This document shows positions 39,039 to 49,692 of a stretch of 64,000 nucleotides of DNA, one piece after another. The first letter of the stretch is position 1; the number at the start of each line of letters is the position of its first letter. The DNA lies in the NCBI RefSeq assembly GCF_018200035.1, contig NZ_CP073581.1:1236501-1300500 (forward strand), given 5' to 3'. The notes beneath the pieces are model-generated. The model saw only the letters and a program-made list of their open reading frames with translations, did no database searches and had not been told where the DNA came from. Both the position numbers and the translations under genes were made by a program. This stretch comes from Sulfitobacter albidus. Lineage in GTDB: Bacteria; Pseudomonadota; Alphaproteobacteria; Rhodobacterales; Rhodobacteraceae.

Positions 39039-40585
39039 TCAGGCTCTGTCCGCAAAAGGATCTGGAGTGCGGCGCGCCGGGCGGTGTCCTCAAGCCCCAG
39101 CGCGCGCAGGGTGCTGATCGCCCGGCGCAGTGCGCGGCTGTCGCCGCGCTGCCCGTCGTAAAGCTCGCGCAGCGTCATCAGCAACGCCTCGCCCAGCCGC
39201 CCGTCCTGCGCGAGCGCCATCGCGGCAGGCATCGGCACGGGCGCGCCGAACCCGTCATGGATCGCGCGGGGCAGTGCTTCGTCGGGTGCGCGCGCGGGCA
39301 CCTCGCCCCCGGCAACCGCGCGCGCCAGATCAAGCGGGCCACCGGGCGGAATCGCGCGGGCGACATCCTCATAGGCGGGTGACAACAGCCCCATCAACTG
39401 CTGCACCTCGGCGGCCTTGCCGCTCAGCGCAAGTGGCGCCAGCCGGTCGTGAAACGCGGCGGAAAAACTGACCTCAAGCCCCGCGGCGCGCATCGCCTCC
39501 CACGCCGGTGGCAAGTGACGCGCCACCGCCTGCGCCTCCGCGTCGAGGGCGGCATCAAACCGTTGCACCGCGCGCACGCGGTCCCAAATCCCGCCCGAGG
39601 CTGCAGGCTTGCGATTGGTATAGAGACCCAGCAGACGATTGTCGGGCAGCGCGCCCGCCCGCGTCAGCCGCTCGGCCGCTTCCAGCTGGGATTTCCAGCC
39701 CGAAATATCGCGCAGATCGGCCACCGCATAGGGACGTGGCAAGGGGCGCGTGGGCAGCGGCTCCCCGATCGTCTCGAACAGGCGGAAGGTCAACGGCGTC
39801 ATCTTGCGCGGCGCGGGCAGGGGGGCCGCATCCTCGAACACATCGGGGTTAAGAAAACGGTCAAAAACCTCAAGCGTCTCGCGCGGCATCAAACCCAGCG
39901 CGCGGGCCGAGCCAAAGGTCAGCGCCGCATCGGCCCAGTTCCCGCCGCGCGCGTCGCAGAATATGCGCAGACCGATGTCGCGGCTCAGTTGCGGATTGCG
40001 CGACAGCGCCCCGCAGGCGCGATCCTCGGTCCCGATCAGCAGGGTCAGATCCGCCCAGAGATCAAAAAGCGCCGGATCGCGTGGGCCGCCTGCCTGTTCA
40101 ATCAGCGAAAGCGCGGGATCCACGGCCCCCAGCGCCATCAGCTTGCCCACCCGCGCGCGGGTCAACGGCACCGAAATGTCGGGCGGCGTCGCGGCCTCCG
40201 CCAGCAGCAGCGTATACAAAAGCGCGTTCGCGGCAGGCAGATCGGAGGTCGGCAGATCGCGGATCGCGCGCCCGGCCTCGCGCGGTTTGCTCCCCTGCCA
40301 CAGGTCTGGCCGCATCCCCGTGACGGCGGCGGGCACAAGGCCGACGGTCAGCGGGGCGCTGTCGCTCAGCGGGCGGGTGGTGATGGCGGGGGCGGTGCCG
40401 GTCGCGGCCACGGCAGGCTCGTCCACCGGCGCCGGGGCGGCCACCTGCGGCGCGCGCGGAAGCGAGGCCAACGGCTGCGGCGCGTCCAGCCAGTCGATGA
40501 CCGACAGCGGCGCATCCTGCTCGGCCACGGCCTGCGGCGCCAAACCGCCGATCACCGCGGCAAGGATCCACCCGCGCGCGCGCAC
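39035..40585 (-). CDS. Exported protein of unknown function, coupled to xerD
   Basis: A 516-residue protein. A GTG start gives VRARGWILAAVIGGLAPQAVA, a plausible signal peptide ending in AVA, followed by EQDAPLSVIDWLD. A proline- and alanine-rich linker (about residues 30-90) leads into a long alpha-helical region suggesting TPR-like repeats. Family unknown to me. The GTG lies two bases beyond the stop of a 50-codon membrane peptide gene, and the stop overlaps xerD (ATGA), so the three genes appear coupled. The C-terminal region is rich in arginine and leucine helices. Confidence 0.65.
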   Translation of the reverse strand: MRARGWILAAVIGGLAPQAVAEQDAPLSVIDWLDAPQPLASLPRAPQVAAPAPVDEPAVAATGTAPAITTRPLSDSAPLTVGLVPAAVTGMRPDLWQGSKPREAGRAIRDLPTSDLPAANALLYTLLLAEAATPPDISVPLTRARVGKLMALGAVDPALSLIEQAGGPRDPALFDLWADLTLLIGTEDRACGALSRNPQLSRDIGLRIFCDARGGNWADAALTFGSARALGLMPRETLEVFDRFLNPDVFEDAAPLPAPRKMTPLTFRLFETIGEPLPTRPLPRPYAVADLRDISGWKSQLEAAERLTRAGALPDNRLLGLYTNRKPAASGGIWDRVRAVQRFDAALDAEAQAVARHLPPAWEAMRAAGLEVSFSAAFHDRLAPLALSGKAAEVQQLMGLLSPAYEDVARAIPPGGPLDLARAVAGGEVPARAPDEALPRAIHDGFGAPVPMPAAMALAQDGRLGEALLMTLRELYDGQRGDSRALRRAISTLRALGLEDTARRAALQILLRTEPE

Positions 40586-40586
40586 C

Positions 40587-40739
40587 TCAGGACCCGTCAA
40601 GCGTGACGGGCATCCGGATCTCGGTTTTGGGAGGGGCAAAATCGACGCCCATGAAGGGGCCGACATAGGCAAACCCGACCAGCCCGATGAATCCGAGTAT
40701 CACAAGGATAAACAAGAGCTTGAAGAGTTTCCCTAACAT
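40587..40739 (-). CDS. Small single-span membrane protein
   Basis: Fifty codons: a lysine-containing N-terminus, one hydrophobic span (LLFILVILGFIGLVGFAYV) and a short polar tail ending EIRMPVTLDGS. It begins a minus-strand set that continues into an exported protein and xerD with almost no spacing. The ATG and the close coupling support it being real; it matches no family I can name. Confidence 0.6.
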   Translation of the reverse strand: MLGKLFKLLFILVILGFIGLVGFAYVGPFMGVDFAPPKTEIRMPVTLDGS

Positions 40740-40817
40740 GCCTGACTGCCTTTTCGCCCGCTATTTTCTTGAACTTATATATGGCCTTTTCGGCAAGATC
40801 ACGTCATTCAGGAGCAA

Positions 40818-41414
40818 ATGAGCGAAATTGAGCATACCCCGGCAGATAACCGCCATTCCCCGCCCCGTTTCCGGCTGCGCAAAACCGTGGCGATGGTCGG
40901 CATGATGGGGTCTGGCAAGACGGCCGTGGGTCGCGCGGTGGCCGCCAAACTGGCTGTGCCCTTCCTCGACAGCGATGCGGAGATCGAGCGCGCGGCGAAC
41001 CTGTCGGTGCCCGAAATCTTTACCCGCGACGGAGAGCCGTTTTTCCGCAAGCGCGAAACCGAAGTGATCCGCCGCCTGCTGGAGACGGAGACGGGCATCC
41101 TGTCGACGGGCGGCGGCGCCTATCTTGCGGCGGAAAACCGGGCCAACATCGCGCGCGCGGGCGTGGCGGTCTGGCTTGATGCGGATCTTGATCTGCTGTG
41201 GAACCGCGTGCGCCACAAGGACACGCGCCCGCTGCTGCGCACCCCCGATCCGCGCGCCACGCTGGCGGAGATCTTTGCCGTGCGCACGCCAATCTACCGC
41301 GAGGCGGAATTGCGTGTGCCCTGCGCGCCGGGCCTCAGCATCGACGCCATGGCCGACCGCGTCATTGCGACCCTCGCCACCCGCGCGGATGTTCTGGAGA
41401 GCCTCGATGGTTGA
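40818..41414 (+). CDS. aroK: Shikimate kinase
   Basis: A 198-residue kinase for the fifth step of the shikimate pathway to aromatic amino acids. The P-loop is MVGMMGSGKTAVGRA, the shikimate-binding residues lie in FLDSDAEIER and RDGEPFFRKRE, the Walker B-like LSTGGGAYL follows, and the lid region is RHKDTRPLLRTPDP. About 20 extra N-terminal residues precede the conserved core. The last eight bases overlap the aroB start, so the two shikimate genes are coupled, as in many proteobacteria. Confidence 0.9.
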   Translation: MSEIEHTPADNRHSPPRFRLRKTVAMVGMMGSGKTAVGRAVAAKLAVPFLDSDAEIERAANLSVPEIFTRDGEPFFRKRETEVIRRLLETETGILSTGGGAYLAAENRANIARAGVAVWLDADLDLLWNRVRHKDTRPLLRTPDPRATLAEIFAVRTPIYREAELRVPCAPGLSIDAMADRVIATLATRADVLESLDG

Positions 41415-42509
41415 GACCGTACACGTCGATCTGCCCGGCCGTGCCTATGACGTGGTGATTGGCCCGGATCTGCTGGCGCAGGCGGGCACGCGCATCGCCC
41501 CACTCCTGCGCCGCCCGCGCGTAGCGATCATTACCGACGAAAACGTGGCCGTGCTGCATCTCAAATCCCTCACGGACGCGCTGGATGCCGAGGGCATCAC
41601 CGCCGCCGTGCTGGAACTGCCGCCCGGCGAGGGCACCAAAAGCTGGGCCAACCTGCAAACCTGCGTCGAATGGCTGCTCGACCAGCAGATCGAACGTGGC
41701 GATGTGGTCGTGGCCTTTGGCGGGGGGTGATCGGCGATCTGGTGGGCTTTGCCGCCGCCGTGCTGCGCCGGGGTGTGCGGTTTGTGCAGATCCCCACGTC
41801 GCTGCTGGCGCAGGTCGACAGCTCGGTCGGCGGCAAGACGGGTATCAACACGCGGCACGGCAAAAACCTCGTGGGGGCGTTCCACCAGCCCGCGCTGGTG
41901 CTGGCGGATGTGGCCGTGCTGGGCACGCTCACGCCCCGCGATTTCCTCGCGGGTTACGGTGAGGTCGTCAAATACGGACTGTTGGGGGATGCGGCGTTCT
42001 TTGACTGGCTCGAAGCGGCGGGGCCGGCACTTGCCGCAGGAGATATGGCCGCGCGTGCCCGCGCCGTGCGCCGCTCGGTCGAGATGAAGGCCGAGATCGT
42101 GATCCGCGACGAGACGGAGCAGGGCGACCGCGCGCTCCTGAACCTTGGTCACACGTTCTGCCACGCGCTTGAGGCCGCAACGGGCTATTCCGACCGTCTG
42201 CTGCACGGCGAAGGGGTGGCCATCGGCTGCGCGCTGGCGTTCGAGCTGTCGGCCCGCATGGGTCTGTGCGCGCAGGAAGATCCCAGCCGCGTGCGCGCCC
42301 ATCTGCGCGATATGGGCATGAAAACCGATCTGCGCGACATCGACGGCGATCTGCCGGGTGCCGAGGCGCTGCTGGCGCTGATGGGGCAGGACAAGAAGGT
42401 CGTCGACGGCAAACTGCGCTTTATCCTCGCGCGCGGGATCGGGGAGGCATTTGTGACCTCCGACGTGGCCCCCGACGATGTGCTTCGGGTGCTGCGCGAC
42501 GCGGGTTAA
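41407..42509 (+). CDS. aroB: 3-dehydroquinate synthase (one frame break)
   Basis: A 367-residue NAD- and metal-dependent enzyme that makes 3-dehydroquinate from DAHP, the second shikimate step. The NAD-binding region has [10 protein letters not shown] and, after repair, [19 protein letters not shown]; substrate and metal ligands lie in [29 protein letters not shown] and [12 protein letters not shown]. The break is in the run of six G at 41722-41727; a seventh G restores 368 codons. As the gene is normally essential without aromatic supplements, a real break is unlikely. It overlaps aroK by eight bases. Confidence 0.92.
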
Positions 42510-42817
42510 TCGCGGTCGTCGATGTCGGTGATGTCGATCCCGTGCTTGCGTGTGAACCAGATGAACAGCGGCGTTTCGACCAGCATCGCGATCACGAGCG
42601 TATAGAGCCACCACGGCACATCGAAAAAGATCAGCGAAAATCCGATGCCTTGCCCGGCGTAGACCAATCCGACCACGACCAGCAGCACCGCGCCGATCCC
42701 CAGATCGATCCGCATCATGCGCGTGATCGTCTTTTTCGGCATGCGGGGATAGACGGCGAGATAGGCAAAGCCCATCGCCGCCGCCGTGAAAATCAGGATC
42801 TTGAGTTCAGGGCTCAT
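42506..42817 (-). CDS. Small membrane protein of unknown function
   Basis: A 103-residue protein with about three membrane helices ([62 protein letters not shown]) and an acidic tail ending DITDIDDRD. Function unknown. It lies three bases downstream of ssb on the same strand and overlaps the convergent aroB stop by four bases. Confidence 0.65.
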   Translation of the reverse strand: MSPELKILIFTAAAMGFAYLAVYPRMPKKTITRMMRIDLGIGAVLLVVVGLVYAGQGIGFSLIFFDVPWWLYTLVIAMLVETPLFIWFTRKHGIDITDIDDRD

Positions 42818-42820
42818 GGA

Positions 42821-43351
42821 TCAGAACGGGATTTCGTCGTCGAGGTCGCGCGCGCCACCGCCGCCACCGCCGGAGCCCTGACCGCCACCAGAGCCACCGC
42901 CGTAGCCGCCGCCCTGATCGTAGCCACCACCGCCGATGGATCCGCGATCATCGTAACCGCCGCCACCGCCGCCGCCCATTCCGCCCCCGCCGCCGCCGTC
43001 ACGCCCGTCGAGCATGGTCAGCGTGCCGCCGTAGTTGCGCAGCACGACCTCGGTCGAATAGCGGTCGGCGCCAGATTGGTCCTGCCACTTGCGCGTTTCC
43101 AGCTGCCCCTCGACATAGATCTTGGAGCCTTTCTTGAGGTACTGCTCGGCAATGCGCACCAGACCCTCGTTGAAGATCGCGACCGTGTGCCATTCGGTCT
43201 TTTCGCGCCGCTCGCCGGTGTTGCGGTCTTTCCAGTTTTCGGACGTGGCAATGCGCAGGTTGCACACCTTGCCGCCATTTTGAAAACTGCGCACTTCGGG
43301 GTCGCGCCCGAGATTGCCGATGAGGATGACCTTGTTGACGGAGCCTGCCAT
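42821..43351 (-). CDS. ssb: Single-stranded DNA-binding protein
   Basis: A 176-residue SSB. The OB-fold ([50 protein letters not shown]) occupies residues 1-110. A long glycine-rich flexible linker of low complexity follows, ending in the acidic tip DLDDEIPF that binds partner proteins of replication and repair. The glycine-rich part is normal for the family. It is divergent from the lytic transglycosylase gene. Confidence 0.95.
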   Translation of the reverse strand: MAGSVNKVILIGNLGRDPEVRSFQNGGKVCNLRIATSENWKDRNTGERREKTEWHTVAIFNEGLVRIAEQYLKKGSKIYVEGQLETRKWQDQSGADRYSTEVVLRNYGGTLTMLDGRDGGGGGGMGGGGGGGYDDRGSIGGGGYDQGGGYGGGSGGGQGSGGGGGGARDLDDEIPF

Positions 43352-43552
43352 GCTGCTGATCCTTTACTGTCGTCTGCGTGTCGGGCGCGGCGGGAATCGC
43401 GCCGCGCTGGCTTGGCGCCGGTTATACCGTGAACCCCTGCGGGGCACAGCCGAATATCCCGCCGCGCGCGAGGTGTGTCGCCTTTTTCGGGGATGGTCAC
43501 GGGCGTCCGGGCTGATATAGTCCGCGCACAAGATGATGCGGGCAGGGGCCTT

Positions 43553-44150
43553 ATGCGCATAGCTGTATTGAGCGTAGTGATCGGCACGCTGGGCCTTGGG
43601 GGCCTGCGGCGGCGGATATCTTTTCGTCCAAGAACCGGGCGAAACTCTTTTCCTCGCAGACCAAACTGCTCGATAACCGCGCGTCCAAGCAATACCACGG
43701 CTCCGCCCGGCTTCAGCCGCCCAAAGTCGTCACGCCGACGAAATGGGATGACGGGGCGGGCACTGTCAAGAAATGGCGCGGTCGCTATCGCGGTCCGTAT
43801 CTGGCGATGGCCAAGAACGCCGCGCGCAAGCACGGCATCCCCGAAGATCTGTTTCTGCGGCTGGTGCAACAGGAAAGCGGCTGGAACGACAAGGCAGTGT
43901 CGAGTGCCGGCGCGCTGGGGCTGGCGCAGCTGATGCCCGGCACCGCGGCGCTGCTGCGGGTCGATCCGCGCAATCCCGCGCAGAACCTCGAAGGGGGCGC
44001 GCGCTATCTCAAGCAACAGTACAAGACTTTCGGCACCTGGCGTCTGGCGCTTGCCGCCTATAACGCAGGTCCCGGCGCGGTGAAAAAATACGGCGGCATC
44101 CCCCATTTCGCGAGACCAAGAACTACGTGCGCATCATCGCGGGCCGCTGA
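43553..44150 (+). CDS. Lytic transglycosylase (two frame breaks)
   Basis: A 199-residue exported enzyme that cleaves peptidoglycan between MurNAc and GlcNAc. After repair the N-terminus is a signal peptide ([21 protein letters not shown]). The SLT domain carries the catalytic glutamate in [20 protein letters not shown], then [12 protein letters not shown] and [15 protein letters not shown], ending [17 protein letters not shown]. Breaks lie at the G run 43598-43602 and the C run 44100-44104; one base at each gives 200 codons. A weak hairpin near 44221-44245 may end the transcript. Confidence 0.85.
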
Positions 44151-44348
44151 TTTTCGGCGGATCTTTGGTTTACGTGAGCGTTACGCAACGTCAACTTTAG
44201 CGCGCTGTTAACCATATCCTGCTGAGAAAAAACAAATTTTCAGCGTTTCGACGGAAAAGTGGCGGCTTTGCCCAATTCCCTCAACGCGTGTGCCCAAATC
44301 TCGCCCCCTTCCGCTTGCATACCCTTCACAAGCAAAGGAGCGACCGCC

Positions 44349-44761
44349 ATGAGCCGTGATATTTTCAACGAACGTATCTCCCGCATCAACAACCGCACCG
44401 GCTATGGCGCGGCCGAGATGAACAGCGGCGACGGCGTTGCGTGCTCGCGGTTCAGCTCACCGGTGATGAACGAGGCGCCGACCGCGCGCCGCAATTTCAA
44501 ACCGATGCTGATGGGTCTGGTGCTGGGCATGATCGTGGGTGCGCTGGCCGCAGGGCTTGAGAACCCGGCGATGCCCTGGGGCCTGCGACCGATTACTACG
44601 GATACGCCACGATTGTTGTCCTCGTTGGCCTTTGTGCAGGGCCGGCCATGGCCATCCTCGGGGCCGTCATGCGTGCGCGCTTCCCGGCGTTTCTCTATTT
44701 TGCAGCCGCGTACTTCCCTGCCTCGATCGGCACCGCATTGGTGGATCTGCCGCTCTTCTAG
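44349..44761 (+). CDS. Small membrane protein of unknown function (one frame break)
   Basis: A 137-residue protein. A polar N-terminus (MSRDIFNERISRINNRTGYG) leads to a hydrophobic span (PMLMGLVLGMIVGALAAGL). After repair of the G run at 44578-44581, two more spans follow (YYGYATIVVLVGLCAGPAMA; FPAFLYFAAAYFPASIGTAL). No family is recognised. AAAGGAG precedes the ATG, and a clear terminator hairpin follows 20 bases after the stop, which supports the reading. It converges on the ABC transporter operon. Confidence 0.65.
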
Positions 44762-44781
44762 ACCGGCACACAGGCGCACGC

Positions 44782-44818
44782 AAAAAGGGCGGCTGCCGGC
44801 ACCCGGCGCCGCCCTTTT
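44782..44818. terminator. Bidirectional terminator
   Basis: A long stem (AAAAGGGCGGC / GCCGCCCTTTT) with A run on the left and T run on the right lies between two converging genes, so it can end transcription from either side. Confidence 0.85.
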
Positions 44819-44829
44819 GCCGTTGTGCG

Positions 44830-46919
44830 TCATTCGGCGGCGACGTTTACCTCGATCACCGGCTCCATCGCGTCCAGCTCCGCATCGGGCAGGTGGCATT
44901 TCACCTGATGCCCCTCGGCCAGACGGCGCACGGGCGGCACTTCGGTCTCGCACAGATTGCCCGCGACCTTGTCCTTCCAGCGGCAGCGCGTCTGGAACGG
45001 GCAGCCGGGGGCGGGTTCATCGCAGAGGGGATATCGCCCTCCAGCACGATGTGCTTTTTCTTGACCTTCGTATCGGCGATTGGCACCGCCGACAAAAGCG
45101 CTTCCGTATAGGGGTGATAGGGCGGGGAGAAGACCTGATCCGTCGTGCCCAGCTCGACCACATGGCCCAGATACATCACCATCACCCGGTCGCTGAGATA
45201 GCGCACGATGCTCAGGTCATGAGAGATGAACAGCAGCGTGGTCTTCTGCTCACGCTGGATTTCCATCAGCAGATCCGTCACCGCCGCCTGCACCGACACG
45301 TCGAGCGCCGAAACGGGCTCATCCGCGACCACGATCCGCGCGTCGCCAGCAAAGGCGCGCGCGATGCCCACGCGCTGCTTTTGTCCGCCCGACAGCTGGC
45401 GCGGCATCCGGTCGGCAAATTCGCGCGGCAGCTTTACCAGATCCAGCAGTTCCAGCATCCGCGTGCGCCGCTCGCCCTCGTTCTTGCCGATCTTGAAGAT
45501 CTCAAGCGCGCGGATAATTTGCCGACCCACGGTCATTGACGGGTTGAGCGTGTCAAAGGGGTTCTGGAACACCATCTGCACGTCGGCCACGTTCTTGGTC
45601 GACCGCTTTTCGATGGGCACGTCACCGATGCTCTGGTTATCCAGCAGGATCTGCCCGTCCGTCGCCGTCTCCAGCCCCATCAGCACCTTGGCAAAGGTGG
45701 ATTTGCCGCAGCCGGATTCGCCCACGATGGCCAGTGTCTCGCTCTCGCGCGCCTCGAAACTCAGCGTCTCGTTGGCCTTGACCACCTTGGTCTCGCCGCC
45801 GCCAAACAGCGCGTTGGCCGCGACCTGATAGTATTTTTTGAGGTTGTCCATCTTCAGGATGACATCCCCGATCTCGCCCTTGGTCTTGGTCTGTGCCAGC
45901 TCCAGCGGCGCCTTCCAGTCGATCTCGTCGAATTTCACGCAGCGGGTGGCGTGGCGCTCGTTTCCGGGCACGTCCTGCATCGCGATATGGCCGGTGTCGC
46001 AACGCCCGGCCTCGAAATAATCGCAGCGCGGGCCAAAGTTGCAGCCCTTGGGCCGCTCGTGCGGCAACGGGAAATTGCCGGGGATCGCCACCAGCGGGCG
46101 CGCGTTCTTATCCGCGCCGGGCAGGGGGATCGAGCGGAAGAGCGCCTGCGTGTAGGGGTGCTGCATCTCGTCGAACACATCCTCGATGGATCCCCGCTCC
46201 ACCGCTTCGCCGGAATACATCACGCAGATGCGGTCGCAGGTCTCCAGCACCAGCCCGAGGTTGTGGCTGATGAACAGCATCGAAGTGCCGTATTTCTTGC
46301 CCAGATCCTTGACCAGCTCGACCACCGCCGCCTCGACCGTCACATCCAGCGCGGTCGTCGGCTCATCGAGAATGAGCAGCGACGGCTCGCTCATCAGCGC
46401 CATGGCGATCACGATACGCTGCTGCTGGCCGCCCGACAGCTGGTGCGGATAGGCTTCGAGGATCCTCTTGGGGTCGGGCAGCTTCACGTCCGTGACCACC
46501 TGAAGCGCGCGCGTGTAGGCGTCTTTTTCATTCATGCCCGCATGGATCATCGGCACTTCCATCAGCTGGCGCCCGATCTTCATCGCGGGGTTCAGCGAGG
46601 CCATCGGCTCCTGATAGATCATCGCGATTTCCGAGCCGCGGATGTCGCGCAGCTCCTCGTCCGACATCTCGCCCAGATCGCGGCCCTTGAACTTGATCGA
46701 GCCGCCGACGATGCGCCCGTTCTTGCCCAGATCCTGCATCACGCCCAGTGCCACGGTGGATTTACCACAGCCCGATTCCCCCACAAGGCCCACGGCCTCG
46801 CCCGGCTTCACCGCGACCGAGAAATCCATGACCGCCGGGATCTCGCGCAGGCGGGTGAAAAACGAAATCGACAGCTTGTCGATCTCCAGGATCGGCCCGT
46901 CGTAGGTCTCTTTTGGCAT
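44830..46919 (-). CDS. Peptide-type ABC transporter, fused twin ATP-binding subunits (one frame break)
   Basis: A 696-residue fusion of the two nucleotide-binding subunits (DppD/DppF-like) of an oligopeptide or dipeptide importer. Each half has a Walker A (GESGCGKSTVAL near residue 52; GESGCGKSTFAK near 400), a signature LSGGQ, and Walker B LLILDEPTTALD or IVVADEPVSALD. Cysteine-containing oligo_HPY segments follow each half (CNFGPRCDYFEAGRC; the last after repair, GCPFQTRCRWKD). The break is at about 45005-45011; one base gives 697 codons and a C-terminus NVAAE. It is the third gene of the operon after two permeases. Confidence 0.88.
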
Positions 46920-47000
46920 ATCCGGTGTCTCCTCGGTTGCCGGGGGCTGCCCGGCGGAAATGGGATGCGGCCGGCGGTGATCCCGCCGACCGGGGGCAGC

Positions 47001-48466
47001 TTAGTCGCGCAGGCTTTCCTCGCGCAGGCCGTCGGCCAGCAGGTTCAGACCCAGCACCAGCGTCAGCAGCGCCAGCGCAGGCGCAATTGCCGCGTGGGGG
47101 TAAATGCTCAGCAACCGGCGCCCGGCGTTGATCGTGGTGCCCCAATCCGGGCTCTCGGATTCCAGCCCGAGGCCGAAAAAGCCCAGCGTGCCTAGAAGGA
47201 TCGTCGTATAGCCGATGCGCAGGCAGAAATCGACGATCAGCGGTCCGCGCGCGTTTGGCAGGATCTCCCACAGCATGATGTACCACGGGCCCTCGCCACG
47301 GGTCTGCGCGGCGGCGACGTAGTCGCGTGTCTTGATGTCCAGTGCCAGGCCCCGCACGATGCGGAACACCGTGGGCGAGTTCACGAACACCACCGACACG
47401 AATACCACCAGCACTTCCGACGGCATCGGGATCCAGTCAAGGAACGTCGGTAGGCCGGGAATGGTGGTATCGGGATTGTCCACGATGGTCCCGTCGTTCG
47501 AGATCATCGCCAGATAGGCCCAGAACATCCCCCCGATTACCACAATCAGCAGGGGCGTGCGCACCGAAGGTTGCGTGTAGAAGCGGGAGTTCAGCAGCAC
47601 CGTGAGGAACACGATGGGAAAGAAGAACAGCACCGCCGCCATATAGTTCGGAATCCCCGTCAGCACGATTTCCGGCGTGACCAGCAAAAAGAACAGCAAG
47701 ATCACCGGGAAGGCGAGGATGAGGTTGGCCAGAAACGACAGGAACGTATCCAGCTTCCCGCCGTAGTAGCCCGCAGGCAGCCCCAGCGTGATCCCCACCA
47801 TGAACGCAAACAGCGTCGCCAGCGGCGCGATCACCACCACGATCCAGGCGCCCGCGAACAGGCGGCTGAAGATGTCGCGTGCCAGGTTGTCACCGCCCAG
47901 CAGGAACCAGGCGTATTCGCCTTCCTCCGCACCGCGCAGGGGCGTGCCGGGCAGTTTGTTCTTCATGCCCGACGACTGGCTCAGCGTGTCGTGGGTGACG
48001 ATCCATTCCAGCACGCCGCCCATGAAACCGGCGTAGACCCAGAACATCACAAGGCCAAAGCCGATCATCCCCACGGTGCTGTCAAAGAGCTTGCCGTAGA
48101 GGCCCAGCTTACGCTTGAACGTGATCGACAGCACGAAGGTCACTACCAGCGCGATCCATACCGGTGTCAGTTGTTGGCTCATCCCGCCGATGATGCCCGC
48201 CGCCGGGCCCATCACCACGCCCGCCAGCAGATACAGCACCAAGAGGCCAAGCGTGACGTAAAAGCTCCACTGCACAATCATGCCAAGGAAGCCTGACAGC
48301 CCCTTGTCAGCCGCCAGCGAGCCATCCGCGTAGACCGCACGTCCCCCGAGGAGGTCGCCATGCTGACGATGATCTGCGCCACCGCCGCGATCAGCAGCAC
48401 CGCCACCGCGAGGGCCAGAAACAGGTTGATCGGGGCAAGTGCGCCGGTCCAGGTCAATTCTTCCAT
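47001..48466 (-). CDS. ABC transporter permease, DppC-like (one frame break)
   Basis: A 488-residue inner-membrane permease, longer than the usual 300 residues because of extra N-terminal membrane segments (APINLFLALAVAVLLIAAVAQ; IVQWSFYVTLGLLVLYLLAGVV; IALVVTFVLSITF). The core BPD_transp domain contains the EAA-type loop DYVAAAQTRGEGPWYIMLWE. The break is in the run of five C at 48343-48347; one extra base joins SMATSSG to GRAVYADGSLAADKGLSGF and yields 489 codons. It follows the DppB-like gene by 12 bases and precedes the ATPase gene. Confidence 0.86.
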
Positions 48467-48478
48467 CTGATCAGCCCC

Positions 48479-49525
48479 TTATGAAATGCGGATGCGCGGG
48501 TTGAGGAACACGTAGCCGATGTCGGAGATCAGCTGCGTCAGCAGCACCACGATCACCGACACGACCGACACCGCCAGCAGCAGCTCGATATCGTTGTTGC
48601 CCGCCGCCTGTACCAGCGTCCAGCCGAAGCCCTTGTAGTTGAACAGCGTCTCGACGATCACCACACCGTTCAAAAGCCACGGGATCTGCAACATGATCAC
48701 CGTGAAAGGCGCGATCAGCGCGTTCCTGAGCGCGTGTTTCAGAACGATATTACCAAAACTCACACCCTTGAGCCGCGCCGTGCGGATGTATTGCGCGGTC
48801 ATCACCTCGGTCATGCTCGCGCGGGTCATCCGCGCGATATAGCCCATCCCATACAGCGAGATCGTCAGCACCGGCAGAAAGAAATTCTCGAACGTGGCGT
48901 TCTCCATCGCGGTGGTGGCGGAGCCCTTGAACCATTTGAGCCCGAAGGCAGACGAGGCAAAGACCGCTATGAAGATCACGCCCGAGACATATTCAGGCGT
49001 CGCCGTGGTCACGATACTCACCGTCGACAGCGACCGGTCCAGCTTGGACCCCTCGCGCATCCCGGCCAGTACGCCGATCAGCAGCGCCATCGGCACCATG
49101 AGCAGCAGCACAAACCCCATCAGCTTGCCTGTGGCGGCCAGGCGGGTTGCCACGATCTCGCCCACGTCCTCCTTGAACACGGTGGAAAAGCCCCAATCGC
49201 CCTGAAGCACGCCGCAGAAGGTGTCGCGCTCTTCCTCGGGCGTGCTGGCGGTAAAGCAGCGGCCAAAGGTGGTGCCGTCCTCCTGTTCGGTGACCCATCC
49301 GGGCGCCACACCCATCCATTGCGCGAATTTCACCGGCAGGGGCTGCAAATAGCCGCGATCGCCGAGATAGGAGGCCACGGCCTCATCGCTCATGCGGAAG
49401 TTACCTTGGGTTTTGGCCAGTTTTTCGAGGTTCGGGTAGAGGTTGGTCAGCCAGAAAACGATAAACGTCAGGCACAGGGCCGTCAGCAGCATCACGCCCA
49501 ACCGTCGCAGAATGAAAAGTCCCAT
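48479..49525 (-). CDS. ABC transporter permease, DppB-like
   Basis: A 348-residue inner-membrane permease and the first gene of the operon. It starts MGLFILRRLGVMLLTALCLTF, the usual DppB N-terminus, has a longer periplasmic loop holding two cysteines (GRCFTASTPEEERDTFC), and carries the EAA-type loop YIRTARLKGVSFGNIVLKHALRN. An upstream in-frame start would add about 40 cysteine-rich residues with no relatives. No solute-binding protein gene is adjacent; the nearest upstream gene is an AraC-type regulator in the same direction. Confidence 0.87.
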   Translation of the reverse strand: MGLFILRRLGVMLLTALCLTFIVFWLTNLYPNLEKLAKTQGNFRMSDEAVASYLGDRGYLQPLPVKFAQWMGVAPGWVTEQEDGTTFGRCFTASTPEEERDTFCGVLQGDWGFSTVFKEDVGEIVATRLAATGKLMGFVLLLMVPMALLIGVLAGMREGSKLDRSLSTVSIVTTATPEYVSGVIFIAVFASSAFGLKWFKGSATTAMENATFENFFLPVLTISLYGMGYIARMTRASMTEVMTAQYIRTARLKGVSFGNIVLKHALRNALIAPFTVIMLQIPWLLNGVVIVETLFNYKGFGWTLVQAAGNNDIELLLAVSVVSVIVVLLTQLISDIGYVFLNPRIRIS

Positions 49526-49692
49526 GTCGTAAAGCCCCCGTGGTGGCCGCGCCGCGCAATCGCAGCCGCTGGCCGGGCATATCTGCCCGTCATTTGTGTT
49601 TGTGGGTAAGGGCGCCTCGCACGCCCACCTTGCACGGGGCATCTGCCCGCGCCGGATCGTCGTCTCCCCTGAAAGGCGGATCGGGCCGCCCT

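Noticed and set aside
41407-42509. aroB and other broken genes as true pseudogenes
   Set aside because: Each is repaired by a single base in a G/C run and is otherwise perfectly conserved, which decayed genes rarely are.
42821-43002. Glycine-rich low-complexity part of ssb as an anomaly
   Set aside because: Such linkers are normal for alphaproteobacterial SSB proteins, and the acidic tip is intact.
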